51,849 nt of DNA from NCBI GenBank assembly GCA_024231855.1, contig JAAEQD010000210.1, positions 1 through 51,849 of the forward strand, given 5' to 3'. How positions within the stretch are numbered: the first letter of the stretch is position 1; each line of letters opens with the position of its first letter. Origin of the DNA: Candidatus Zixiibacteriota bacterium (GTDB lineage Bacteria > Zixibacteria > MSB-5A5 > UBA10806 > 4484-95). Below the pieces are notes generated by a model. It ran no database searches, was not told where the DNA came from, and saw only the letters and a program-made list of their open reading frames with translations. Below, one piece after another: positions 7,589 to 16,347 of the stretch. The position numbers and the translations under genes are program-made.

Positions 7589-8938
7589 TCAAAACTCCGT
7601 TTTCCCCGAGAAATTGAACCTTTTAATATATACACTCGGTGAACTGCAACAACCAAGATCATCCCACCAATTCGCGACAAGGTTGGTCTCGCGCGAGATT
7701 CCGCCAACCCGGCAAAATGCCTTGTTGATCGATTCGGTAAAGCGGAGATTCTTCACGGCGCCGACTATCTTGCCATTTTTAATCCGAAATGTGCCGTCGC
7801 GAGTCATGCCGGTCATTACGGTCTTGGTTGTATTCAGAAGACCATTGATATAATGAAATCTGGTGACTAAAATGCCGTTTTTGACACTTGAGAGAAGAGA
7901 TTCTCTCGATTTCTTTCCAGCCGCGATAAATATGTTTCCGGCCAAAGGACCTTCGCTTCCGCCGGGCGGCATGGCGTGACCCGTCGATCTGGATTTGTTT
8001 TTGGACGCGTATAACGAATCAAACACTGGTCCGCCAATCAAGCCCTTCTTTATTAAAAACACTTTCTTCTTGGGTACGCCTTCGAAATCGAATGGCATCG
8101 CCAAACCCGAGGCATTAGCGCCCTCGTCATAGATACTTATATCAGGTCCCATTGCCTTCTTGCCGATCTTTTTCGACATGAAACTGGTGTTTTCAAGATA
8201 TGGTTTGGCGCCAAAGCCGATATATGTCATCCAATTCATAATTTCGGCTATCGCTTCAGGCTCCAAAATCACATCGTACTTGCCCGGTTCGAGTTCCAGG
8301 GGATTTTGACTGTCGAGACATTTCTTTATCGCGGTTTCCGTAATCGCCGCGAAAGGTATCTTAACTACTCGCCTGGACAAGCCCGAAGCGAATCCCGAGG
8401 AACTATCCGACATGGCAACCAGATTTATAGAGGCGGCCGTCAGCGGCTGATATACCGCGATACCATTTGTATTGACCACAGCTACTTCGGAAGAGGATGT
8501 TGAAAACGCGCCGGCGACCGTGACTTTATGCTTATCCGCTTCTTTGCAAATCTTCCGGATCACTTCAGCCCGTTGCTTGGGCGTATATTTAGCCGTCGGC
8601 TCGAAGAAAGTATTAGTTTTTTTGAATTTAGCGGGTTTTGGAAAACCCTTGAAATCGGGATTGGGCGGTTGAAATCTGGCGATCTCGAAAGAATTCCTCA
8701 TCGCCCTCAGAAGGCTTTCCTGTCGAAATGAATTAGTCGAGGCAACTCCAACTTTGCCATCGACTGCCGATCTGAAAAATATCGTACCGTTTGATTCAGC
8801 CACGTTTTGATGGATGTACGAGTTGGCATAACGTGTCAGTCCGGAGTTTTTACCTACGAATACAGCCTCAGTTTGTTCAGCCTCAGATTTCTGAATTGCT
8901 GAGCGAAGGGTAGTTAATATTTTGCTTTCGCCTATCAT
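7589..8938 (-). CDS. tldE: TldE/PmbA-like subunit of the TldD/TldE metallopeptidase
   Basis: 449 residues, the usual length of the PmbA/TldE family. The N-terminal segment has the shared fold start (LTRYANSYIHQNVAESNGTI). The C-terminal segment has the family pattern GMTRDGTFRIKNGKIVGAVK followed by LRFTESI. No HExxxH zinc motif is present, as expected for the non-catalytic partner. In the known E. coli complex TldD carries the active site and the heterodimer degrades unfolded peptides and matures some ribosomal peptides. The start codon overlaps the tldD stop (ATGA), indicating translational coupling and equal dosage. No RiPP precursor gene was noticed nearby. Confidence 0.9.
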   Translation of the reverse strand: MIGESKILTTLRSAIQKSEAEQTEAVFVGKNSGLTRYANSYIHQNVAESNGTIFFRSAVDGKVGVASTNSFRQESLLRAMRNSFEIARFQPPNPDFKGFPKPAKFKKTNTFFEPTAKYTPKQRAEVIRKICKEADKHKVTVAGAFSTSSSEVAVVNTNGIAVYQPLTAASINLVAMSDSSSGFASGLSRRVVKIPFAAITETAIKKCLDSQNPLELEPGKYDVILEPEAIAEIMNWMTYIGFGAKPYLENTSFMSKKIGKKAMGPDISIYDEGANASGLAMPFDFEGVPKKKVFLIKKGLIGGPVFDSLYASKNKSRSTGHAMPPGGSEGPLAGNIFIAAGKKSRESLLSSVKNGILVTRFHYINGLLNTTKTVMTGMTRDGTFRIKNGKIVGAVKNLRFTESINKAFCRVGGISRETNLVANWWDDLGCCSSPSVYIKRFNFSGKTEF

Positions 8939-10386
8939 TTGCTCACCCCCACGCTGATATTGTTAAACCTTGCCGGCGCTGTACCATGAGCGACATGGGC
9001 CGTCTGCATCGGCTCTCCCTTCCCGCATGATGGAATCCCCCATATGTGCCAATGTTTTTTACTGCACACGGCATCGCAGGAGTTCCAGAATTCGGGCGTC
9101 ATTCCGGTATAAACCGGATTCTTATACATCTGACCCAGCTTACCGTTTTTAATCTGCCAGGCCGCTTCTGTACCGAATTGGAAATTTAACCGCCGGTCAT
9201 CAATCGACCAGGTTTTATTCATATCCAGAAGTATTCCTTTTCTAGTATCAGCGATCAAATCATCGAAAGCCCATTTGCCCGGTTCGAGATTGATATTAGT
9301 CATCCTGATAAGCGGAATCGCGTTCCAACCATCCGCTCGCATACAACCGTTGGACGAGCCATTGATTATCGGCGCGGTTTCCCGCGAGCTGAGATAGCCC
9401 ACATGTTTGCCCCCCTTGATAATATCGGTGCGGCAGGCTTTCACGCCCTCATCATCATAGCCGAACGTTCCGAGGCCGCCCTCGATAGTGGCGTCCGCCA
9501 CGATGTTAACTATTTTCGATCCATATTTAAGCTTATTAAGCTGATCCAAAGTCATGAATGAACCGCCGGCTAATGAAATCTCCGTGCCCAACACACGGTC
9601 GAGTTCGATAGGATGACCGCATGATTCATGCACCTGTAAAGCCAACTGTGAACCCGTAATTATCACAGTCGTGTCACCGACCGGGCAGTCTTTGGCTTTC
9701 GTCAGCATCGCCGCTTCTTCGGCAACCCGTTCGGCATTCTCGATCAAGCCCATCCGCCTGATAAATTCATAACCGGCGCAAGCGTAATCGCCACGATGTG
9801 AACTTGGAAACGACCGTCTTTGCGCCTCGCCGCCGCTAACCGCTGTCGCATCATAACCCCCGCCCGATTCGGTTATCTCCTGCTCGATTAAGGCACCTTC
9901 CGTCGACGCGAAAATCTTTCTGATACGATAGAAATCCAGGCTTGACTGGGCTACCTGAATCGCCTTATTTGCCCTGAGTATCTTGTTAACTTCCAGTAGA
10001 AGCCCAAGTTTCTCATCTAATGGCACCAGAAACGGGTCTTCTTTGATTCGCGTAACGTATTTATCAACGAATGGCTTAACATCTGCCAGGCGAACACTCT
10101 CTCTTTTAGTTATGGCCGATGCTCTGGCTATCTTCATCGCCAGATTGGCTGTTTTAATCAGATCATCATCGCTCAAACCGTTGGTGGACGCGAACCCCCA
10201 GCAGCCATCGATAATTACCCTGATGCCAACCCCCATATCGTCATTCTGCGAGATCGCCTCAACTACCTGGTCTTTAGCGCTTATCGATTGATGAGTATTG
10301 TGAACATACCTGACATCACCATATGATACTTTTTTAGCTTTAAGGTGACGAATCAGGTTCTTTAGATTATTTTTCAAGATTTCCAC
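8935..10386 (-). CDS. tldD: TldD zinc metallopeptidase subunit
   Basis: 483 residues, standard TldD length. The zinc motif HESCGH spans residues 253-258 in the context LQVHESCGHPIELDRVLG. Family blocks GTFGYDDEGVKA and SSNGCMRADGWNAIPLIRMT are clear. TldD forms a heterodimer with TldE, whose gene follows with a 4-base overlap, and cleaves small unfolded peptides in the cytoplasm. A strong GGAGGTG precedes the ATG, and a sigma-70-like promoter lies 20-45 bases upstream. Confidence 0.95.
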   Translation of the reverse strand: MEILKNNLKNLIRHLKAKKVSYGDVRYVHNTHQSISAKDQVVEAISQNDDMGVGIRVIIDGCWGFASTNGLSDDDLIKTANLAMKIARASAITKRESVRLADVKPFVDKYVTRIKEDPFLVPLDEKLGLLLEVNKILRANKAIQVAQSSLDFYRIRKIFASTEGALIEQEITESGGGYDATAVSGGEAQRRSFPSSHRGDYACAGYEFIRRMGLIENAERVAEEAAMLTKAKDCPVGDTTVIITGSQLALQVHESCGHPIELDRVLGTEISLAGGSFMTLDQLNKLKYGSKIVNIVADATIEGGLGTFGYDDEGVKACRTDIIKGGKHVGYLSSRETAPIINGSSNGCMRADGWNAIPLIRMTNINLEPGKWAFDDLIADTRKGILLDMNKTWSIDDRRLNFQFGTEAAWQIKNGKLGQMYKNPVYTGMTPEFWNSCDAVCSKKHWHIWGIPSCGKGEPMQTAHVAHGTAPARFNNISVGVSK

Positions 10387-10404
10387 CTCCGGTTGGTTTA
10401 TGTC

Positions 10405-10433
10405 AATCTATAAAATATTAGACCGGTTGTCAA
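10405..10433 (-). promoter_or_regulatory. Sigma-70-type promoter for tldDE
   Basis: Minus strand TTGACA (10428-10433), a 17-base spacer and TAGATT (10405-10410). The predicted transcript start is about 12 bases before the start codon, which leaves just room for the strong ribosome site. Confidence 0.55.
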
Positions 10434-10505
10434 GGAGACATAATTGCCAATTAAATGCGTACATGTTTGCGTATATCAATATGGGACATACAGATAATAT
10501 TCCCC

Positions 10506-10533
10506 TTGACAATTATAGATTGTATATTACATT
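10506..10533 (+). promoter_or_regulatory. Possible promoter for the secreted FG-GAP-like gene
   Basis: TTGACA (10506-10511), a 16-base spacer and TACATT (10528-10533), about 200 bases before the ATG at 10735. The long leader it implies contains three hairpins. The match is moderate. Confidence 0.35.
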
Positions 10534-10642
10534 TCAAATGTAGCTATTTTGTATAATAATTGTTAATTTCAGTTCTCTATTAGAAAGATGAGGCTTTTGA
10601 AATAGAACCGTACCGACGGGTCTCTGCACCCGGCGGCCGTAG

Positions 10643-10704
10643 GGGCGTATCGCATACGCCCTATACAACGCCAAAGGCGTTGTCATTCCCGCGAAGGCGG
10701 GAAT
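10643..10704. repeat. Cluster of three tandem REP-like hairpins
   Basis: Three back-to-back perfect inverted repeats: GGGCGTAT with a 3-base loop (10643-10661), CAACGCC with a 3-base loop (10666-10682), and ATTCCCGC with a 4-base loop (10685-10704). The last is the widespread REP-type motif whose translation gives the familiar spurious IPAFAGMT peptide. They fill the spacer (10387-10734) between divergent tldD and the secreted-protein gene; the rest of that spacer holds the two promoters. Confidence 0.75.
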
Positions 10705-10734
10705 CCAGACACGCAAGTAGCCAAGGAGTAAACA

Positions 10735-12393
10735 ATGAGAAGCATACTACTAAAAGCAATACTCATAATAGCTCTAGCTTCCCCTGCTACTGCCCAAATC
10801 GACACCCTCATGCTGGTGGAAATCGACAACATTGACGTCCCGGAGAACATTTCTGAAATCTACATAGAGGATTTAACTGATTCGACTAGGGCAATCTTCA
10901 TTGTGACTAACAATCACATTTATGCTCACGATTCTCAAAGCTATGCACTATTCTGGACAAGCCGCGAGCTTGACGAACCTCAAAACCTCAGATTTGCCGA
11001 TATTAACAGTGATGGTTACACTGACTTATCCGTTGAAGACAACCTCAATATCTATCTATTCGATGCCATACACGATCAGACTATCTGGACCAGCCCAGTG
11101 CTTGACATCACTTATAAATGTTATGGCCTTGGCGATAGAAACTATGACGGCTTACCGGACATAGTCACCGCCGATCATTGGCATTCGGATACTACCCTTG
11201 ATTTAGATACGGTTTACGTAAAAGCATATGAAAATCCCGCATTTGATCTTGAGGATGAGACATTCTTCTATGTACCATGGTACGATAGCAGCGAAGGCAT
11301 GCAAACATGGGGTATCCATGAGTCGCCCTATCAAGTCATTATTGGAGACATTACACATCAGAATCAGTTACAATCTTATATTTTCATTTTTACTAGCTAT
11401 GTTTCATACGGCTATGAACCTACAGCCGGTGGGAGTGATGGCGGTGGATTTCTTCATCAACTGGATGCCGGTACTCTGGATAGCATAAATACCGTCGAAA
11501 CCGGATTGCCTCTATTTCACGATTTCTACATCGTTAGCGATTCAACCTATTTTTTTACGCTGAATCAAAAGTTGTATTCCGGTACTAATAGCGAAGGTGT
11601 TTATAAATACACTAACGCTATTTCAGGAGAATTAGCAATTAGTAATGAGATTTTTGAACACACATATACAACTCCGGAATGGGATTGGGGAGACAATTGG
11701 CGGGGATGCTTAATTGACGATTTGGACGTTAGTAATCCAGGCTATGAATTATGCTATGTCTATCGTCAAAATTTGAAATTTAATAATGCTGATCCATTCG
11801 TAGAGACATGGTCTGATTATAATGACGAGCTTATGAGATATTTGCGGGGTTCTCATTTTTCTGTTTCGTTAGGTTTTGGTATATCTCTATTATGCGAATT
11901 GCGCGAAGTATATTATCACCTTCCCCAATTGATGGGTTACTATCTTTATGATGCCGACACAGGCGATTTGGTAGCATTTGTAAACGAGTTTAACATCGAA
12001 CTATCAGATATTTTTATATCCGATCTCGACGCAAACAACATCGAGGAAATCCTCTCTATCGATGGCAACACCCTGCGTATCTACCATCTAGATTATGCGA
12101 CAGATATCGATAATCCGACAACTCTCCCCCATCACACATTCCTGAAGCCCAACTACCCCAATCCCTTCAACGCCGCCACCACGATCGACTACGGCCTCAG
12201 CCAACCCGGCCATGTCACAATCGATATCTACGACCTCCTCGGCCGCCACATCGAAACGCTGATTGATACCGAACATCCCCATGGCCTTCACCAGACAACC
12301 TGGCACGCCGAAAACATCCCATCGGGGGTGTATTTCTATAAAATCAACGCCGGAGATTACACCAAAACCAGAAAGATGACGCTACTGAAATAA
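10735..12393 (+). CDS. Secreted FG-GAP/VCBS-like repeat protein with type IX-style sorting domain
   Basis: 552 residues; ATG behind AAGGAG. A signal peptide spans about residues 1-20 (ASPATA/QI). Residues 60-400 contain scattered aspartate-rich loops of the FG-GAP/VCBS propeller type (FADINSDGYTDLSVEDN, GLGDRNYDGLPDIVTAD, DLDANNIEEILSID). The last 85 residues are the sorting/FlgD-like domain: KPNYPNPFNAATTIDYGL, VTIDIYDLLGRHIETL, GVYFYKINAG, and basic KTRKMTLLK. It is predicted to be exported and anchored at or released from the outer surface. No enzymatic motif was seen. The gene stands alone on this strand. Confidence 0.75.
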   Translation: MRSILLKAILIIALASPATAQIDTLMLVEIDNIDVPENISEIYIEDLTDSTRAIFIVTNNHIYAHDSQSYALFWTSRELDEPQNLRFADINSDGYTDLSVEDNLNIYLFDAIHDQTIWTSPVLDITYKCYGLGDRNYDGLPDIVTADHWHSDTTLDLDTVYVKAYENPAFDLEDETFFYVPWYDSSEGMQTWGIHESPYQVIIGDITHQNQLQSYIFIFTSYVSYGYEPTAGGSDGGGFLHQLDAGTLDSINTVETGLPLFHDFYIVSDSTYFFTLNQKLYSGTNSEGVYKYTNAISGELAISNEIFEHTYTTPEWDWGDNWRGCLIDDLDVSNPGYELCYVYRQNLKFNNADPFVETWSDYNDELMRYLRGSHFSVSLGFGISLLCELREVYYHLPQLMGYYLYDADTGDLVAFVNEFNIELSDIFISDLDANNIEEILSIDGNTLRIYHLDYATDIDNPTTLPHHTFLKPNYPNPFNAATTIDYGLSQPGHVTIDIYDLLGRHIETLIDTEHPHGLHQTTWHAENIPSGVYFYKINAGDYTKTRKMTLLK

Positions 12394-12485
12394 ATACCAA
12401 TATAGGGGCGTGACCTTGCGTCCGCCCTGGGCTGGGAGCGGGGCGCGGGCAAATATGTTGACGAGTTTCCCCACCCGACAATAGC

Positions 12486-13400
12486 CTAAAGACTAAATCC
12501 TCCTAATCCCGAAAACCGCACCTTTTTACTTGCTAAACCAAGCCCTGCGTTACTAGCTTTCAATACATCTCTATTGTCAATATAACTTGAGATAAAACCC
12601 GCGGCGAAACTATCGCCGCATCCGGTAGGATCGATAACTTCCCTGACCGGCTGAACCGGCAGGATATGAAATTTCGCCTTCCTCCTCTTGCCCTCAACGA
12701 CTATAAGCTCTTTATCTTCCCGAGTAATAACAACCACTTCGGGACCTTCCGCTTTCACTTTTAGCGCTGAACGTATAATCGAATCGGTCACATTTGATGT
12801 ATTGGGAAAGATCGATTTCAATTCGTAATGATTCATCTGCACGATATCTGCCGTACAGATATACTCCTTCCAATGAGGATTGTAACGTAAAAATCGTTTT
12901 GCTCTCAAATCACTTTTATCAATGTAATCCCGGCCCAGAGCAAGGCTGTGATAATCCAGATAAATAAGCGATGAAAAATGCCCTTTCAACCATCTCAGAT
13001 ACCGGGGCGGAAACTCATCGCCGCCGATATAATTAATCAGGGCAACATCGATTTTAGCGAACCTATCGAATAAAAGCGGCTTAATCGTCGGCATCTCGCC
13101 AATATTTTGCTCTTCACGATCGCCGCTCGAATTATAAGTCAGTTCATGGATTTTATTCCGCCTGGGAATTATCCTGATCCCTTCGAGGTCAAGAGCTGAA
13201 ATTTTACCAAAGGCTTCCCGGACGGTCGGCATCAGATCATACCCGACATTGCAGATCGGATATACCTTATAGCGTTCTTTAGCTCTGGCTCCCAGCGCGG
13301 TAAGACTGTAAGCGATCCCGCCCAAAGCCTCCGAAGCATTCCCCGACGGCTGAACTATCCGATCCCAGACCAAATGCCCGATAACTACAACGATTTTCAA
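12486..13400 (-). CDS. PfkB/ribokinase family carbohydrate kinase
   Basis: 304 residues. The start codon is TTG at 13400, preceded by GGGGAG. The N-terminal pattern (VIGHLVWDRIVQPSG, EALGGIAYSLTALGA) and the C-terminal signature DPTGCGDSFAAGFISSYI mark a PfkB kinase; D263 in GCGD is the catalytic base. The family phosphorylates sugars, nucleosides or related alcohols with ATP; the substrate cannot be told from the sequence. It is convergent with the preceding + strand gene, with no clear terminator in the 92 bases between, and lies about 100 bases past the stop of the lipoprotein gene, separated by a terminator. Confidence 0.85.
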   Translation of the reverse strand: MKIVVVIGHLVWDRIVQPSGNASEALGGIAYSLTALGARAKERYKVYPICNVGYDLMPTVREAFGKISALDLEGIRIIPRRNKIHELTYNSSGDREEQNIGEMPTIKPLLFDRFAKIDVALINYIGGDEFPPRYLRWLKGHFSSLIYLDYHSLALGRDYIDKSDLRAKRFLRYNPHWKEYICTADIVQMNHYELKSIFPNTSNVTDSIIRSALKVKAEGPEVVVITREDKELIVVEGKRRKAKFHILPVQPVREVIDPTGCGDSFAAGFISSYIDNRDVLKASNAGLGLASKKVRFSGLGGFSL

Positions 13401-13463
13401 CGCGACTCCCCGGTTTCCTTGCTGAAGGCCGAGTTGAGTTGTTTACTTTCACGCATAAAAAAA

Positions 13464-13488
13464 AGGCCCCGTTATAGTAACGGGGCCT
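13464..13488 (-). terminator. Intrinsic terminator of the outer-membrane locus
   Basis: A GC-rich stem (GGCCCCGTTA and its complement) with a 3-base loop, followed on the minus strand by eight T residues, 17 bases past the lipoprotein stop. Confidence 0.92.
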
Positions 13489-13503
13489 GAATTTCGTACT
13501 CAG

Positions 13504-15309
13504 TTAATCTTCCTCGAAGAACCAGCCCAGCATATCGGTAAATACGGTTTGTACCTGACCTTCCGAATTATCCATGAAATAGAGAGGGAAGCTGAAATAC
13601 GCGCTTCTGAACACCTCATGCTCCGGAAAATATCTAACAGCGCACGGCATGTTTTCAAACAGGGCCGGCATTGTATCGGGATTGGCGGCATTATAAGTGA
13701 AAAGCGTCGATGAGAAAGCGGAACTCCTCACCAAAGTTTCAACTCTATTTAGGCCAATCTGCGTCATGAGTAATGTTTTGGTAGTATCGACTTCCATAAT
13801 GCCATATGAACCATGAATAGGGGAAACACCAACGAATTCGCCATAATTGATATCGCCAAAAGGCGGGCTGAAATTAGCCTCCGCGTACACCGCCGAACTT
13901 AAGTCAAAGAAATCAACGGCCAACGAGGCGGCATCAAATTGAAGTTGCCCGATAGCGCTAACTCCCGATCCGGATAAAGCTGCACGGCCGATTATCCAAA
14001 CCCTGCCGCCTACGGACATATAATCCATGAGATATTGTACGATAGCGTCCGAACCGGAACCATATTCTATACCATGATAATCAATGTCATCTATGATTAT
14101 CATCCTGTAGTTAGCTAGTTCGTATACAGAGGGGAAATCGGTAGGCGCGGAGCTTGAGTTGGTCCCTATCGCCGGGTCGCCGAAAACCTCAAAGCTATAT
14201 TCGCCGGCGTTATCGACCATCTCGGTATAGAAACCATTCACTACATCCGGAAAAAAGTATGATGAATCATCGATGTCGACGTTTTGCCTTGGCCAACCCT
14301 GAGGTTGGGTATCCGTTGGCCAATACTGAGTAGATTGAACAAGTAAAATGTCGGTCGTCAATTCCGGAAAATGAACCCACATCGGCTGGATAACTACAAA
14401 TGTCCCCCAGGCTACGGATGTATCAGGAACTAACGCGTCATCCCTTGCCCTTACCGAGAACACATAACAGCCTGTAGCTGCGTTGGTTAGAGTAATCTCG
14501 GTATTCCAAACCCAGGTATTCTCGCATGTTTCTCCAAAAGGCGGCTGAACAAAGTAAGCATCCTCATTGTCCGAGCAGGATAGCGCTATGATGTCTTCTT
14601 CCAACACATCATCGATTGTAAGATTCACTTCCATAGCCTCACTGTCGTAAAACGACGTGTCATACGGCCCGTACAACTTCCACTCGTATTCGAATTCCGG
14701 AGTCTCATCTGGAAAATCAAGGGTATCTTCGCCGGACCAGGCTATTGTTAAGCCTTGCCATAATGAATTAGTATCCGCCAAACTCCAAATCGGGCTGACG
14801 GTAGTATCAGGATTGTTACCGGGAAGTTCTTCGATATAAGTCTCCGGCAGACGATTCACCCTGAATAAGGAATAATAAAGCGTGGCGGTGGAAAATTCGT
14901 CATCGTCGTCCTGGCATTTCACGAATATGTATTGGTGAAGCGTATCTTCTTCATTGGGCGAAGCGAACATCTGAATCGGTACTTCAGTTTCTTCTGTCAT
15001 AACCCATTCATTAATATCGAGGGCGTTTAGCTCGTTGCTGATATAGTCGTCGATTTCGCCGGTTATATCATCTTCAAGAACGACTATATAGTAATAGCCG
15101 ATCACCTGGCCATCTTCATCCTCGCCGTACCAGTTTATAGTCGCGTTTGAAGAGTAAACCGAATCGTTGAAAGGTAGATTCGTGAATTTAATCGTAGGAG
15201 GTATATTATTTACCTGCTCTCCGATAAGATTATCCGGACCACAATTAAAAATATAGGCTGATAACATCAATATCAGTAATCCTAACAGTAACCTTTTTTG
15301 TTTATCCAT
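13504..15309 (-). CDS. Lipoprotein of unknown function, last gene of outer-membrane locus
   Basis: 601 residues; ATG behind GGGAGG. The N-terminus MDKQKRLLLGLLILMLSAYI ends in a lipobox-like FNC, so lipid attachment at C23 is likely. Ig/fibronectin-like beta domains follow (TIKFTNLPFNDSVYSSNATI, WSGEDTLDFPDETPEFEYEW). The C-terminal third (RMIIIDDIDYHG, YLMDYMSVGGRVWIIGRAAL) has the alternating pattern of a Rossmann-like domain, reminiscent of GATase/ThuA-type folds, without a recognisable catalytic triad. It is 18 bases behind the PorV-like gene, so it probably works with it at the cell surface. No family name is assigned. Confidence 0.7.
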   Translation of the reverse strand: MDKQKRLLLGLLILMLSAYIFNCGPDNLIGEQVNNIPPTIKFTNLPFNDSVYSSNATINWYGEDEDGQVIGYYYIVVLEDDITGEIDDYISNELNALDINEWVMTEETEVPIQMFASPNEEDTLHQYIFVKCQDDDDEFSTATLYYSLFRVNRLPETYIEELPGNNPDTTVSPIWSLADTNSLWQGLTIAWSGEDTLDFPDETPEFEYEWKLYGPYDTSFYDSEAMEVNLTIDDVLEEDIIALSCSDNEDAYFVQPPFGETCENTWVWNTEITLTNAATGCYVFSVRARDDALVPDTSVAWGTFVVIQPMWVHFPELTTDILLVQSTQYWPTDTQPQGWPRQNVDIDDSSYFFPDVVNGFYTEMVDNAGEYSFEVFGDPAIGTNSSSAPTDFPSVYELANYRMIIIDDIDYHGIEYGSGSDAIVQYLMDYMSVGGRVWIIGRAALSGSGVSAIGQLQFDAASLAVDFFDLSSAVYAEANFSPPFGDINYGEFVGVSPIHGSYGIMEVDTTKTLLMTQIGLNRVETLVRSSAFSSTLFTYNAANPDTMPALFENMPCAVRYFPEHEVFRSAYFSFPLYFMDNSEGQVQTVFTDMLGWFFEED

Positions 15310-15327
15310 TTTTTCCTCCCGGCACCA

Positions 15328-16332
15328 CTAGAATTTAATATCGAAACTGAAACGGTTAACACTATCGAGATAGCCAAAATCCTGATACGCGTAATCTATT
15401 GCCAACTGTAAAGAAGAAACAGGCAGTTTAACTCCGAAACCAAATGTCATACCGGATGTAAAATCGAAAGTTTCTCTGTCATCGAATGGAGTGGTATTCT
15501 CGAGTTCCTGGGGTAGATTGCCGTTATTGTCGAAATCATTCTGGAATTTCTTACCCATTCTTAAAGCAAACATATCGTTAAGCCAGTATTCAAAGCCGGT
15601 ATTAAATTTCTCCAGATTATCGCTGGGTCTTGATGCTTGAACCGCCCAGGTTAACTTAGAATTTTCACGCTCGATTAAATTAATCGCGGTACCGAATCTG
15701 AAATCAATCGGCAGAGGATAAGTTTCACGGATGAATTTCATATCGGGTCCAAAATTCGCGATCATCATACAAATAGTAAAATCACGGTAACCGGTATTAT
15801 AGTATGTTCCGACATCGACCGCCCAACCGTTTGAAGATTCGAGTTCAAGAAATGAGTGGATATATTTAACAGTCAAGCCAAGCGCGAAATGGTCGGTTAA
15901 GCTTGACGAGTAAGTTGCCGCGACGGCTAAATCGCCAGCCGAAAAAGTCTGACCTGTACCTTCCGGATGTTCATAGTTGGTGACATTCATGTCGCCTGTA
16001 TGCAGCCAATAAGCCGCTAAACCGATATTGCCGTAGAACTGCGGCGTTGGAAGAACGGCACCGACGAATTCATATTGAATATCGGCTGGATATTCAATAT
16101 GAGTCGCCATTATCTCCAACCTTTCCAAAGTGGCTACACCACCGGGATTGTAATAGAGCGCGGAAGCGTCATCGGCTACACCGAGGAATGCTTCGCCCAT
16201 CCCGATAGCTCGGGCTGAAACCCCGATTTTTAAAAACTGCGCACCTGAAGTACCTACCTTAGCCTGCCCAAATGATAAGGCCGGCAGACCAAGAAGAAAC
16301 ACAAGCGCGATTATTAAAACAATTCTTTTCAC
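15328..16332 (-). CDS. PorV/PorQ family outer-membrane beta-barrel protein
   Basis: 334 residues. The start codon is GTG behind a strong AGGAGG. The signal peptide ends near residue 22 (ALSFG). The hallmark of the PorV/PorQ family follows: GTSGAQFLKIGVSARAIGMG, then GVADDASALYYNPGG. The remainder is alternating barrel strands ending in F (FSFDIKF). In Bacteroidota PorV is the shuttle protein that carries sorted cargo in type IX secretion; family members elsewhere are general outer-membrane barrels. Its position 15 bases behind a large sorted secreted protein supports a secretion or surface-assembly role. Confidence 0.85.
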   Translation of the reverse strand: MKRIVLIIALVFLLGLPALSFGQAKVGTSGAQFLKIGVSARAIGMGEAFLGVADDASALYYNPGGVATLERLEIMATHIEYPADIQYEFVGAVLPTPQFYGNIGLAAYWLHTGDMNVTNYEHPEGTGQTFSAGDLAVAATYSSSLTDHFALGLTVKYIHSFLELESSNGWAVDVGTYYNTGYRDFTICMMIANFGPDMKFIRETYPLPIDFRFGTAINLIERENSKLTWAVQASRPSDNLEKFNTGFEYWLNDMFALRMGKKFQNDFDNNGNLPQELENTTPFDDRETFDFTSGMTFGFGVKLPVSSLQLAIDYAYQDFGYLDSVNRFSFDIKF

Positions 16333-16347
16333 TTTCCTGCCTCCTTA

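Noticed and set aside
10534..10716. Minus-strand frame of 60 codons beginning RVWIPAFAGMT
   Set aside because: This is the classic spurious translation of a REP-type palindrome (10685-10704). It has no ribosome site and continues through other hairpins.
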